From the NCBI RefSeq assembly GCF_025452195.1, contig NZ_CP104973.1, positions 3,455,001 through 3,519,000 of the forward strand: a DNA stretch of 64,000 bases, in the 5' to 3' direction. Positions 17,619 through 25,717 of the stretch are shown one piece after another. Under the pieces are notes generated by a model. The model was not told the DNA's origin, made no database searches, and saw nothing but the letters and a program-made list of their open reading frames with translations. The DNA is from Phyllobacterium zundukense (GTDB taxonomy: Bacteria; Pseudomonadota; Alphaproteobacteria; Rhizobiales; Rhizobiaceae). The first letter of the stretch is position 1. Each line of letters begins with the position of its first letter. A program made the position numbers and the translations under genes.

Positions 17619-18128
17619 ATGGACCATCACGACCTCAACCTGCGACCATTTCGCTTTGAAGAGATCGAAGCGTTACGATCGATCGAGAAATCCGCGCGCC
17701 TGCGTTATGCAGGATGGGACGGTCTCGAGATGGTGGTGGACGCTCCGTCGATCGCTGCGGAACGTTTTCTCAGTGGCGAAACAGTTGTCGCCGAAATCGA
17801 TGGAAAATGCGTCGGCTATGTTCTGATGCAGCCGCTCGACGGATTGATGTACATCGCCAGTATCATGGTTGCTGCCGATTTCTCTGGCAGCGGCGTGGGC
17901 GCAGCATTTCTCGACGTGGTCAAGTCGCGTGCCAGGGACTTGAAACTATCGGGCGTCATGCTGACGACCTTCAGGGCACCGCGGTGGAATGGACCGTGGT
18001 TTCGCAAATATGGCTTTGAACCCATGCCGGAAGAACGGATCGGCCCTCGTCTGCGGGCAATACTCGACCGTCACGCGACGGTTCTCGACATGTCGAAACG
18101 CGAAACGCTGTGGGTTGAATGGACATAG
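17619..18128 (+). CDS. GNAT family N-acetyltransferase, 169 aa
   Basis: Acetyl-CoA-dependent N-acetyltransferase. The core is visible as VAEIDGKCVGYVLMQP (beta 2-4), LMYIASIMVAADFSGSGVGAAFL (motif A, with SGSGVG as the variant of the Q/RxxGxG/A loop) and the late FRAPRWNGPWFRKYGFEPMP segment typical of the family. Substrate unknown. It lies on the same strand as the upstream exporter, 99 bp away, with an inverted repeat between them. Confidence 0.85.
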   Translation: MDHHDLNLRPFRFEEIEALRSIEKSARLRYAGWDGLEMVVDAPSIAAERFLSGETVVAEIDGKCVGYVLMQPLDGLMYIASIMVAADFSGSGVGAAFLDVVKSRARDLKLSGVMLTTFRAPRWNGPWFRKYGFEPMPEERIGPRLRAILDRHATVLDMSKRETLWVEWT

Positions 18129-18133
18129 ACCGT

Positions 18134-18790
18134 TTATTGTATCAGTAGCAGGCCACGTTTTCTGCCGCCGTCGAACGTATCCATCGCCTTGAACAAACGT
18201 TCTCGCTTGATCAGCCAAGGCTTGTAATTTTCGTTCACGTCGAGAACGAAAACGGCATCCTCTGCCTCCAGATATCCACCGATGGGCGAATGGTGACCAC
18301 CGCCGCCGCCGAAAATATCTTCCCGGGTAAAGTTTATGATGTAGCGGCGATCCGGATCATTGGCGTGTTTCATATGCTCGTGAAATTGCTCGGCGGTCAG
18401 GTCGCGGATGACCGAGACTTTTCGCTCGGTGTGGGCGCGGGCGACTTCGGCTAGCTCGTCCAGGGTGAGGCCGATGATGCAGAAGCCTGTCCAGCATTTG
18501 CCCGTGCCTTCGAGGACCTGCGCTTCCGTGGTTTCCTCCTCGCCAATGGAGCGGAAGGCATTTGCGATGCTTGCCGGACCACACCGGGTACCATTGGACT
18601 GCCAGATTACATCCGAGTTGAATGTAGCGGCGACCGGAAGGCGCCATGCACGCTCTACGAGGTCCGGTGTACGGATGACCGATGCCTCTATTGCCTTGGG
18701 TGAAACGCTGGATTGGCCGGCAATAAAAACAGCGGTGGTGCCCAGCAAACCGGCGCACACGGCTAAACCGAAAATGAGGCCACGTTTCAT
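18134..18790 (-). CDS. Phytochelatin-synthase-like cysteine protease, secreted, 218 aa
   Basis: Papain-fold protein of the phytochelatin synthase family (PF05023). The catalytic triad can be placed: Cys70 in SNGTRCGPASIANAF, His166 in GGGGGHHSPIGGY and Asp184 in VFVLDVNENY. The His-Asp spacing of 18 equals that in plant and Nostoc enzymes. Like other bacterial members it has only the catalytic domain. The N-terminus (MKRGLIFGLAVCAGLLGTTA) is a signal peptide or membrane anchor, so it acts in the periplasm. Bacterial homologues mainly hydrolyse glutathione; metal-dependent peptide synthesis is possible but not implied. Confidence 0.85.
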   Translation of the reverse strand: MKRGLIFGLAVCAGLLGTTAVFIAGQSSVSPKAIEASVIRTPDLVERAWRLPVAATFNSDVIWQSNGTRCGPASIANAFRSIGEEETTEAQVLEGTGKCWTGFCIIGLTLDELAEVARAHTERKVSVIRDLTAEQFHEHMKHANDPDRRYIINFTREDIFGGGGGHHSPIGGYLEAEDAVFVLDVNENYKPWLIKRERLFKAMDTFDGGRKRGLLLIQ

Positions 18791-19031
18791 CACCGGCACT
18801 CGCAGATTGAGCAAGGATGAAGATTACCGTATGGAGCCCGACGCAGCAAATTATGCGTGCTTTCTGCAGCGCCGTCACCGGCGGGAGCTGATGTATTGTC
18901 CACCGGAAGACATACTATTGACGCCGGTTCAAGCGAGTTTTTTAATATCCTGGTCGCTGGGTCTGTCAATGGCACATCAGCGATTGAGAGACATAAAAGT
19001 GCTCCCGCCTTTGGTGGTAGGAGGAGCCATC

Positions 19032-19271
19032 ATGTCTGTGCATCTCTTCGAAAAACTTACCTATGACGAAGACGATTGGTGCATTTTGGAGGAGGCCCAC
19101 ATCAGGGCTTGTGGCCTTCTCGGCGAACCGCCGGTATCCTACAAAAATGCCGATCGCCTGGCACGCCACATCATGAAACTGTTCAATGCGGGCGTCCGCG
19201 ACTTTGAGATGATTGCGACGATTGCGGCCCATCGCGAAATCCTCCTGGATCGCAAAGCCACATATCATTGA
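19032..19271 (+). CDS. Conserved hypothetical protein, 79 aa
   Basis: The ATG at 19032 is chosen because a near-perfect AGGAGGAG lies upstream; the longer frame open from 18408 runs antisense through the phytochelatin-synthase-like gene. The protein is soluble and helical (DDWCILEEAHIRACGLLGEP, then ADRLARHIMKLFNAG and MIATIAAHREILLDRK). No family recognised. Confidence 0.6.
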   Translation: MSVHLFEKLTYDEDDWCILEEAHIRACGLLGEPPVSYKNADRLARHIMKLFNAGVRDFEMIATIAAHREILLDRKATYH

Positions 19272-19504
19272 TTGCAGCAAAACATGTGTAATTGCCAAAT
19301 CTTGGAAAGTTTGGTGGCTACTATGGCTGTAACGAAACTACAGCTCATCGGCATCAAGACAGACCCGCCAGCTCAAACCCCATCGGATAGCTCTTGACCG
19401 GCGATATCGTCATTCCAACTGATTAGCCGCCGGTGAATTGCCCGGGACTATCCTCGGTAGTAAAATCCCTACCCCAATAACAAGAAAAAGACTGGGGCGG
19501 GACC

Positions 19505-19714
19505 ATGAGAAGAACTCGAAACTATTCTGACTTCGAAGAACGACGCACGCGGTCGTTTCTCGTCAAGGTCTGCGACTATGGCGTGGCCATATTGTTGCTG
19601 ATAGGCGTCGGCTACTCGACTTACCTGGACATAGAAGCCCGTTTCATGCCGAGCGAACACGCGCTGTTGGCGGCACAGCGCGCCGAAACCAACGCCAAAT
19701 CAACGATCAAATAA
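19505..19714 (+). CDS. Small membrane protein, 69 aa
   Basis: The ATG follows GGGCGGGACC. It has a basic, arginine-rich N-terminus (MRRTRNYSDFEERRTRSF), one hydrophobic segment (GVAILLLIGVGYSTYL) and a helical alanine-rich end. The positive-inside rule predicts N-in. No family recognised. Confidence 0.5.
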   Translation: MRRTRNYSDFEERRTRSFLVKVCDYGVAILLLIGVGYSTYLDIEARFMPSEHALLAAQRAETNAKSTIK

Positions 19715-19822
19715 ACCTCATCGCTTGATCAATCATCTTCCCGGCCAGCAGCCGGGTGCTAATCCCTTCAAGGCACACATCGATCGGAGAGGCTAACGAT
19801 CTCTCCGTAGAGCCAGCTTGAC

Positions 19823-19850
19823 ATGAATTGTCCACGGGCGGACAATTCAT
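19823..19850. promoter_or_regulatory. Perfect 11-bp inverted repeat (possible operator)
   Basis: ATGAATTGTCC - ACGGGC - GGACAATTCAT. It has no T-run, so it is not a standard terminator. The symmetry and size fit a dimeric regulator site, but there is no adjacent regulator gene. Confidence 0.35.
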
Positions 19851-20240
19851 CGTTGGGTCACAGACCCCGCAGGTGAGGTTCGGTCGTATGTGGCACTTCG
19901 ATGGCCGAGCCTCACTGCGGACGGTCCGCTGCAGTCATTGCTTTTTCTGCAAACCGATCGCTGAATGATGCGTTGCGTGGAGTAGTCGCCCGCGAAGTCG
20001 ACAGCGGCCACCGGCGGCCATCATTCAAGCCCAAGGAGAGCGCCGGGCCTCACCTGCTCCCGATCGGTATCAGACCTAAGACTCTGCGAAACCAGACCTT
20101 AGTCTGAGCATGCGCAGGCATTTGGTCCATATTGCCGCTGCCGTTTTGAGAGTACTTTAGCGGCGCCGGCACCACCCCCGGGCCGGCGAGGCCTGCTAAA
20201 AAGGACACCGCTTCTTTTTCACACAGCAGACTCAACCGAC

Positions 20241-20279
20241 GCCCGACCTTCCGGTAAGTTGCATTCCGGAGGGTCGGGC
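20241..20279. terminator. Strong hairpin, probable terminator
   Basis: GCCCGACCTTCCGG / CCGGAGGGTCGGGC with an 11-base loop and one mismatch, followed on the plus strand by TTTGTG. It lies 64 bp beyond the stop of the minus-strand EF-hand gene, so it may also end that cluster's transcript. Confidence 0.5.
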
Positions 20280-20342
20280 TTTGTGCTTGCCGACGGCGGC
20301 ACCATAGTCCGGTCGAAGCTCCGCCGATCCTGCAGAAAAGGG

Positions 20343-20696
20343 CTACTGGAGTTGGCCGTCGCCGCTTCTATCGGCCTTGGCAAAGTCGGCCATGACCTGG
20401 TTCATGAATTCCTTCTGGCTCACGTTGCCATTGCCGTCGCGGTCCGTCGCGGCAAATTGGGCCGGGGTCAGCACTTTGCCAACTTCGCCGGCGCGCAAAC
20501 TGCCGTCCCCGTTCGTGTCCAGCTTCTTGAAAGCGTCATTCATGAAAGCCTGATATTCCGTCCGGTTCACCGAACCATTGTCGTTGGTATCGAGCTGATC
20601 CCGGTGGCCTTCATACATTGGTGTGGGCTGCTGCGCTGTCGCTACCGCGGTGCAAAGCAGGAGGGCCGAAACGGCCGTTGCAATTTTTGTTTTCAT
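20343..20696 (-). CDS. Secreted EF-hand calcium-binding protein, 117 aa
   Basis: The signal peptide MKTKIATAVSALLLCTAVATA is followed by four EF-hand loops: DTNDNGSVNRTE, DTNGDGSLRAGE, DRDGNGNVSQKE and a final DRSGDGQLQ that ends the protein before the last ligand position. Calcium binding in the periplasm is expected from the first three loops; the fourth is truncated at its -12 glutamate. AAGGGAC supports the ATG at 20696. It is the last gene of a five-gene minus-strand series of exported proteins. Confidence 0.85.
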   Translation of the reverse strand: MKTKIATAVSALLLCTAVATAQQPTPMYEGHRDQLDTNDNGSVNRTEYQAFMNDAFKKLDTNGDGSLRAGEVGKVLTPAQFAATDRDGNGNVSQKEFMNQVMADFAKADRSGDGQLQ

Positions 20697-20724
20697 CTTG
20701 ATGTCCCTTCTCGTTTTGCGGGCC

Positions 20725-20976
20725 TTAGCCACAAGCCAGGCGGTTGCCGATGTAGCCACCGCCGCCCAAACCGACTGCTGCACCGATGAGCCGGCCGGTA
20801 CCGCCACCAATCGTGCTACCTATCAATCCACCGACGATCGCACCGCCTACGGTGCCGGCCATGCAGCCGAATTCCGCATTGTGGGCTCGAACGGACGGGT
20901 CCGACGACGACGACTGGCAGGCCGTCAAGGCGAAGCTGCCTACCAAAATGAGTGCCACTGCTGCTCGTTTCTTCAT
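20725..20976 (-). CDS. Glycine-zipper lipoprotein (17-kDa antigen/SlyB-like), 83 aa
   Basis: Lipobox LTAC with lipidated Cys near residue 20 after MKKRAAVALILVGSFA. The body is a glycine-zipper: GTVGGAIVGGLIGSTIGGGT, then GRLIGAAVGLGGGGYIG. Such proteins insert glycine-zipper helices in the outer membrane. CTGGAGAAACC supports the ATG at 20976. It lies 28 bp upstream of the EF-hand gene, probably in the same transcript. Confidence 0.8.
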   Translation of the reverse strand: MKKRAAVALILVGSFALTACQSSSSDPSVRAHNAEFGCMAGTVGGAIVGGLIGSTIGGGTGRLIGAAVGLGGGGYIGNRLACG

Positions 20977-21064
20977 TGGTTTCTCCAGTTCTGTCGTTTC
21001 GTAAAATTGCGCGATATGCAAAATTGTCTTGGTTGGACCTCCCTGTGATAATTGTCGGCTTAAA

Positions 21065-21448
21065 TCAGAGAATGACGGCATCAGTCCGGATCGGGCAGAG
21101 ATCTGTCATTGCGACATCGCGCCAGGGGAAGGATGTCGCCGCGATCACTCTGGTAATCCTTTGCTGCCTGGCACTGGTCACGACGGTCATGCAAGCACAT
21201 CCGTAACCGTAACCCGCACCAGGCACATTGGTCTCCACGAATTGCCGGTCGCCAAAAGCGGGGAGATTGTCGATACCTTTGGGATCCGGACGTTCTTGCG
21301 TCTGAATCCGCCACTCGCCGTCTCCGTCTGTCAGGATGAGGTTGCCGGGTGTCGGGCTGGAATACCAGCCGCACCGGCGCTCGGCGGAATAGACTGCTGC
21401 AGGTAGAATCATGGCCAGGCAGAAACAGATGCCGAATAGCGGGCACAT
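21065..21448 (-). CDS. DUF4087-like secreted protein, 127 aa
   Basis: The signal peptide MCPLFGICFCLAMILPAAVYS precedes a mature protein starting ERRCGWYSSPTPGNLILTDG. This RCGW-NPTP-type opening and the following DGEWRIQTQ are those of DUF4087 proteins. The pair GCACMTV lies mid-protein and a CPI motif at the end, so disulfides are likely. A GAGGAG site precedes the ATG. It is the third gene in the exported-protein series. Function of the family is unknown. Confidence 0.75.
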   Translation of the reverse strand: MCPLFGICFCLAMILPAAVYSAERRCGWYSSPTPGNLILTDGDGEWRIQTQERPDPKGIDNLPAFGDRQFVETNVPGAGYGYGCACMTVVTSARQQRITRVIAATSFPWRDVAMTDLCPIRTDAVIL

Positions 21449-21486
21449 GGAAATCTCCTCTCAACCAGGTCCCCGGAGCGGCAAGC

Positions 21487-21990
21487 CTATGGCTTCAGCT
21501 TTGTGTCCGGATGCTTCTCCTCGATCAGGTAGCAGTGGAGCGTAACGGGTGCTTTCATGACATCAGCAAGGGCACCGTCGATAAAATCGCAGGCGAGCAG
21601 ATTGTCCGGATTAGTCTTGCGCGCCGACGCGACGTTGACGTTGACCTTGGCAGGGCCGGCGAGCCAATCGAGACGCTTCGTGTCAACCTTCGCGCCACTG
21701 ACATGCGCGTGGCCACCGGTGCCCGGTATCTGCACAGTCTCGTCCTGCTGGTTAAGATCGATTTGGCCGATCTCGTTGGCACGCTTCGCGGCGCTCCGCT
21801 TAGGATCGCCGTAATAGTCGGCGAAGACAACGATCCCCTCCTTTTCGGCCGCGAGCCTCGCAGCCGCTTTCGGGGAGAGCGTAACGTTAACGTCGAAACC
21901 CATGCCATCCTGGGCCGTTGCCGGTATGGAGCCTGCCAATAGCATGATTGCTGCAATCGTTGTTGCGAGCGACGATCCATGGCGTTTCAC
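21487..21990 (-). CDS. Secreted protein of unknown function, 167 aa
   Basis: The GTG at 21990 is chosen because AAGGAGGG lies seven bases upstream and a signal peptide (SLATTIAAIMLLAGSIPATA) follows; the frame also extends to 22020. The mature protein contains NVTLSPKAAARLAAEKEGIV, then VFADYYGDPK, HAHVSGAKVD and one CDF segment, suggesting a beta-rich soluble domain. No named family was recognised. It sits 33 bp after the LprI-like gene and 38 bp before the DUF4087-like gene. Confidence 0.7.
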   Translation of the reverse strand: MKRHGSSLATTIAAIMLLAGSIPATAQDGMGFDVNVTLSPKAAARLAAEKEGIVVFADYYGDPKRSAAKRANEIGQIDLNQQDETVQIPGTGGHAHVSGAKVDTKRLDWLAGPAKVNVNVASARKTNPDNLLACDFIDGALADVMKAPVTLHCYLIEEKHPDTKLKP

Positions 21991-22023
21991 AATCTGCCCT
22001 CCTTCAAACCCCTCACGCAAGTA

Positions 22024-22434
22024 TCAATTCGCGGCCGGAACGGGGCAGCTCATATCGCCTTCCTGGCATTTCAGGTAACCCTCGAAGTTTTTGACCCGCA
22101 ATTGCGTCAGGTCGTCCAGACATTGCGCGACGAGCATTGGCAGCATGCTTCCACCGGCAGCCAGTGAAGTCTGGAAATTGCACTCTGCGTCGCGAAATTT
22201 GGTCCAGTCCCGCTGTGCCTGAACGAGAAGCTTCCTGGTATTTGCGTCGTCTTTCAGACGGACTTCGATTTGCGTGTAAAGCTCATTGAGCTTTTTGTCG
22301 GATTTACCGAGTGAAGCACCGGCACACTGGTTCAGATCGTACTGAGTCTTGGCGTCGTCGTAGCATTTGTCTTGCGCAAAAGCGAAAGTCGGCATGGCCA
22401 GAACGATGGCGGCAGCCAGTGTCAGGGTTTTCAT
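22024..22434 (-). CDS. Lysozyme-inhibitor LprI family protein (DUF1311), 136 aa
   Basis: The signal peptide MKTLTLAAAIVLAMPTFAFA is followed by the DUF1311/LprI pattern: DKCYDDAKTQYDLNQCAGAS, LNELYTQIEVRLKDD, AQRDWTKFRDAECNFQ and a late CLDDLTQLRVK. The four cysteines of the fold are present, plus two near the C-terminus (CQEGDMSC). GGAGGACAATCG gives a firm start. The M. tuberculosis LprI protein inhibits lysozyme, but most family members are untested. It is the first gene of the five-gene exported-protein series. Confidence 0.85.
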   Translation of the reverse strand: MKTLTLAAAIVLAMPTFAFAQDKCYDDAKTQYDLNQCAGASLGKSDKKLNELYTQIEVRLKDDANTRKLLVQAQRDWTKFRDAECNFQTSLAAGGSMLPMLVAQCLDDLTQLRVKNFEGYLKCQEGDMSCPVPAAN

Positions 22435-23295
22435 CGATTGTCCTCCGTTTAGAATCAAGAAACAGCCTCTGCATCCACCAGTGCCGTCAAATCCGGCATG
22501 TCTGTCCCGCCATCCGAAGGCTACTGCAAGCGGCCGCTCCCGCCTCTGCCAGCCGCAGTAAAATCCTTCATGACACTGCTCATGATACTGACCAAACTGT
22601 GCAACTTGCAAAAATGTTGCATGAAAGTGCAGCATCAGGCAAGTTTAGATTGATGCAGTCGGTTAAATTTTAAATTAGAATTTGCTAGCAAATTCGAAGT
22701 TTCCCCGATTTTGCGTAACGGCGAGAAGGATGACTGATTCCGATCGTTAAAGGCAGGAGACTGGCTTGGCTGTTTGCCACGACTATTCTCGGTTTGGTGA
22801 CTTTTACTCTTCCGCTCTTGGTGCAATCTGATACATAAATTAATACTCAACTGATGGATTATTGCCGAGTGCGCCTGGCAATTGGATCATCGCGCGGCCC
22901 CCCTGCTACGGGGTTGCAGCGTTCTGCCTTTCGATGAAGCTGGCAAAGCCACGGCCTTCACCTGTCCCGATTTGGGCACCGCGGAGAACATCCATTCGAA
23001 TGCGATGGCGAGCCCAAGTCCGGAAAGCACGGCATTCCATAAGGGAGGCCTGCCTGCCCTTTGCTGGAACACCTCTGTGGCTTCAGCGCTCTCGCTCCTC
23101 GCTCTAGCTCGGCTGCGAGCGAGCGCAACCATAATTATATGTCATGAAGGTAGATGGAACCTACCGAGACCCGTAAGCCTGATTCAGCGGTCCGTTAAGG
23201 GGCGTTATAGTCCTCGAATACCTCTTTTGAGCAGATAGACGCCCCTCAATGGCGCATTGTACTGTGCCCTGAAGGATACTTCGGAGGAGGTAGCC
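22435..23295. other. Gene-less region with 5' leader hairpin
   Basis: About 860 bp. Overlapping open frames on both strands near 22862-23132 mirror each other and lack ribosome-binding sites; the area could be a decayed gene. A hairpin AGGGGCGT/ACGCCCCT (23198-23246) lies in the leader of the following methyltransferase. The promoter of the LprI-like gene should be in the AT-rich stretch 22600-22700. Confidence 0.45.
23198..23246 (+). promoter_or_regulatory. Leader stem-loop upstream of FkbM gene
   Basis: Arms AGGGGCGT (23198-23205) and ACGCCCCT (23239-23246) with a partly paired interior containing CTCGA/TGAG. It lies 50 bp before the start codon. No terminator T-run. Possible leader structure; function unknown. 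Confidence 0.35.
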
Positions 23296-24108
23296 ATGCC
23301 GCAACGGACTGTGTGGCATCGGACCCGAGATATGGGTCGTCTGTTCCACGAATTCGGCCCCGGGATGCAACCACTAAGGTTTCTGTGGAGCCTAGCCCAC
23401 GGCAAGTCCCATGACGGAACAATGTTATTCAGAGTGCGTTCACTTGGCCATCAACCAATATCCGTCAGACCGGGCACCAGCGATCTGGTAGTGCTTTATG
23501 AGACTTTCGGTGCGTCATATGATGCACCCCCATCAATTCTTTCAAGGGAAAAAGCGACACGCATTTGGGACCTTGGCGCAAATATTGGTCTGACCGTCGC
23601 GCTGTACGCTGCTGCCTTTCCACTAGCGAGGATAAGTGCCGTGGAGCTGGATGCGGCTAATGCCGATCTCGCACGCACCAATACCATCACGTTTGGTTCG
23701 CGCTGCGAGATCATTACAGGAGCTGTATGGTTCGAGGATCGAGAAATCGAATATGTCATTGACGCGGGCATGGAACACGGCGCACATGTCACCGAAGCCG
23801 CTAATTCCCCGACACGGAATTCGCCCGCTTGGTCACTCAATACTCTTTTCAAGAATGACGACCTGATCGACTTTGTAAAGATGGATATCGAGGGAGCGGA
23901 AGCGTTGGTGCTTACGCGAAATACCGAATGGTCCACCAAGGTTGCCTGTCTCAAGGTTGAATGTCACTCGCCCTACACCGTTGCGCAAGCGGTAGCCGAC
24001 CTGGAGCCACTGGGCTACGAAGTTGAACAAGAGTCGAGACATTGGGCCTCAGTCTTTGCGATCAAACCTTTTTTAGTCGGGCAATCGCGGACGTTGCCAT
24101 CGCACTAG
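23296..24108 (+). CDS. FkbM family methyltransferase, 270 aa
   Basis: SAM-dependent methyltransferase. The SAM motif is IWDLGANIGLTVALYA near residue 97, the ribose-binding acidic residue is in ISAVELDAAN, and the conserved FVKMDIEGAEALVL is near residue 195. GGAGGAGG upstream of 23296 gives a sure start. It is followed 242 bp later by a sugar-nucleotide epimerase-like gene, which suggests a role in modifying a surface polysaccharide, by inference. It is not a close duplicate of the FkbM gene at 13181 (different motif surroundings). Confidence 0.82.
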   Translation: MPQRTVWHRTRDMGRLFHEFGPGMQPLRFLWSLAHGKSHDGTMLFRVRSLGHQPISVRPGTSDLVVLYETFGASYDAPPSILSREKATRIWDLGANIGLTVALYAAAFPLARISAVELDAANADLARTNTITFGSRCEIITGAVWFEDREIEYVIDAGMEHGAHVTEAANSPTRNSPAWSLNTLFKNDDLIDFVKMDIEGAEALVLTRNTEWSTKVACLKVECHSPYTVAQAVADLEPLGYEVEQESRHWASVFAIKPFLVGQSRTLPSH

Positions 24109-24350
24109 GCACAATCGTGAGGGCGATGAATTCTGGCTGATCCCGAGGCCGGGGCGTCGACCGCTCTTTCCGGGGAAGGCGACATGCTCCCCCGATTACG
24201 AGCCGCAACAGTGGGAACAAAGCGACGGTTTATTCGTTTCTGACTCGCCGACCTAGTCATTCCTTTTTTATAGTGCGGCACTGAATGCAATGATGCGCGT
24301 TTGTGCGTCGGCACCGCCCGCTTCGCATCCGTCAGGGTAAGAGGTCTCCC

Positions 24351-25394
24351 GTGTTGGATAACCCAGTGGGTGAGGAATTTGGCGGCGTCTCGACCCAGAA
24401 GCGCCAAAACGTAGTTCTCGTTACGGGGGCATCGGGGTTTATCGGGACTGAACTTGTCAAACAACTTGAGGCGGCAGGCAACCGGGTGATTTGCACGTCG
24501 CGAGAACCACCAGGTGGCGGTACGCCATACGTCCGTCTGCCTTCTATGGACGAGCCTGCAAGTACCTTCGAAAGTGTCTTGGAGAACGTCGATCATGTCG
24601 TGCATCTAGCCGCCATCCATCACGCCAAGCGAGCAGTATCAGCCGAAGAATATTATGCCGCTAATTGTCTCCTGACCGGTAAACTGGCCGCGGCTGCGCA
24701 TAAAAAGATTACCGGAAAATTCGTCTTCACATCATCGATCCGGGCGCAGTGTGGCAGCGTATTCGACGGTGTCTTGCGGGAAAGCGACCCGCCGCAGCCA
24801 ACAGATGACTACGGTCGGGCAAAACTCGCCGCAGAGGCCGAAATTGCAGCTGCTATGCCCCGCCGGAATTATACGATCCTCCGGCCGGTTCTGGTCTACG
24901 GCCCTAACGCTACCGGTAACCTTGCCAAGCTCATGCGGCTTGCTGCATTGCCCATCCCCCTGCCCCTGAAGTCGCTGCCTGGCAAAAGGTCGCTGCTTGA
25001 CCTCGGCGCACTTTGCGCGGCGATCTTCCATAGTCTGCAAGAGCCGAAGACGGATGGCGAAACATTCATCGTTGCGGACAACTCACCTCTGACGATGGGG
25101 GAAATGGTGACCGCGATGCGCCGCGGGATGGGCCACAGTCCCCGATTGTTTTCCGTCCCGGAAGCGTTTTTGAATATCGCCGCGAAGATGACCGGTCAAA
25201 CCGATCGCAAGCAAAGACTGTACAAGGATCTTGTTGCCAGCTCGGCCAAACTCCAGTCCACTGGCTGGGTGGCCGTGGATGATTCAATGCGGCGATTGGA
25301 GGAGGTGTCAACAACGATAACTTCAGCTCAGCGGGCGATGTCATCTCTTGCAGCAAGATATTCATTCTTGTTATTGCCACGCGATTTTCGCTGA
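24351..25394 (+). CDS. NAD-dependent epimerase/dehydratase (extended SDR), 347 aa
   Basis: Extended short-chain dehydrogenase of the UDP-glucose 4-epimerase class. The dinucleotide motif is VTGASGFIGTELVKQLEAAG near residue 25, the region HVVHLAAIHHA fits the NNAG-equivalent, and the catalytic Tyr-Lys is in DDYGRAKLAAEAE near residue 150. The GTG at 24351 with AAGAGG upstream is the likely start; a longer open frame reaches 24303. The early TSREPPGGG suggests NADP preference. Substrate unknown; placement after an FkbM gene fits glycan synthesis. Confidence 0.8.
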   Translation: MLDNPVGEEFGGVSTQKRQNVVLVTGASGFIGTELVKQLEAAGNRVICTSREPPGGGTPYVRLPSMDEPASTFESVLENVDHVVHLAAIHHAKRAVSAEEYYAANCLLTGKLAAAAHKKITGKFVFTSSIRAQCGSVFDGVLRESDPPQPTDDYGRAKLAAEAEIAAAMPRRNYTILRPVLVYGPNATGNLAKLMRLAALPIPLPLKSLPGKRSLLDLGALCAAIFHSLQEPKTDGETFIVADNSPLTMGEMVTAMRRGMGHSPRLFSVPEAFLNIAAKMTGQTDRKQRLYKDLVASSAKLQSTGWVAVDDSMRRLEEVSTTITSAQRAMSSLAARYSFLLLPRDFR

Positions 25395-25406
25395 CACCAT
25401 ATCGAA

Positions 25407-25547
25407 CTACCTGGTTTCATCCGGCAATTGAATTGGTGGACTCAACGTCAACGGCGGAACTGGCCCCGGCTCAGGATTGGGAATAGGCGGATCGTCCGGC
25501 AGTGGCGGGGTCGGTTCCGGCTCTGGAGCAGGTATTGGATCACCCAT
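25407..25547 (-). CDS. Proline-rich mini-protein, 46 aa
   Basis: The ATG at 25545-25547 follows an AAGGAGA site with seven-base spacing. The protein is built almost only of Pro with Glu/Asp/Ile/Leu (PIPAPEPEPTPPLPDDPPIP, later PEPGPVPPLTL). There is no signal peptide. It must adopt a polyproline II or disordered state. The plus-strand frame here (glycine/serine-rich) is its mirror image and lacks a ribosome-binding site. Function unknown. Confidence 0.6.
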   Translation of the reverse strand: MGDPIPAPEPEPTPPLPDDPPIPNPEPGPVPPLTLSPPIQLPDETR

Positions 25548-25717
25548 ATCAATGTCTCCTTATAACGAGCTCCTAACTGCTTACCGTAAGGGAATGTTCC
25601 GCCCGCGAAACGCCCTAACAAGGCGTCGCGCTAAGGCCAAGGGTGTGAAAAGTCTAAACTCGGATTCAAACCGAGTCTAAACATTCGCAAACGTCACCAG
25701 ATAAGTTATTGAAAAAA

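Larger units (their letters stand above)
19715..20342. other. Gene-less, hairpin-rich region
   Basis: About 630 bp without a supportable gene. Several inverted repeats follow each other: CCCGGC/GCCGGG near 19743-19757, CGGAGAG/CTCTCCG near 19784-19806, and a perfect 11-bp stem ATGAATTGTCC/GGACAATTCAT at 19823-19850. A strong GC hairpin lies at 20241-20279. This density suggests structured RNA or regulatory DNA, but no known RNA family was recognised. Confidence 0.5.

Noticed and set aside
17434..17826. 130-residue plus-strand frame covering the end of the LysE gene and the start of the GNAT gene
   Set aside because: Out of frame with two well-supported genes and without domain similarity.
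22862..23238. Overlapping open frames on both strands of 80-118 residues
   Set aside because: They mirror each other, lack ribosome-binding sites and match nothing recognisable. Noted only as a possible decayed gene.
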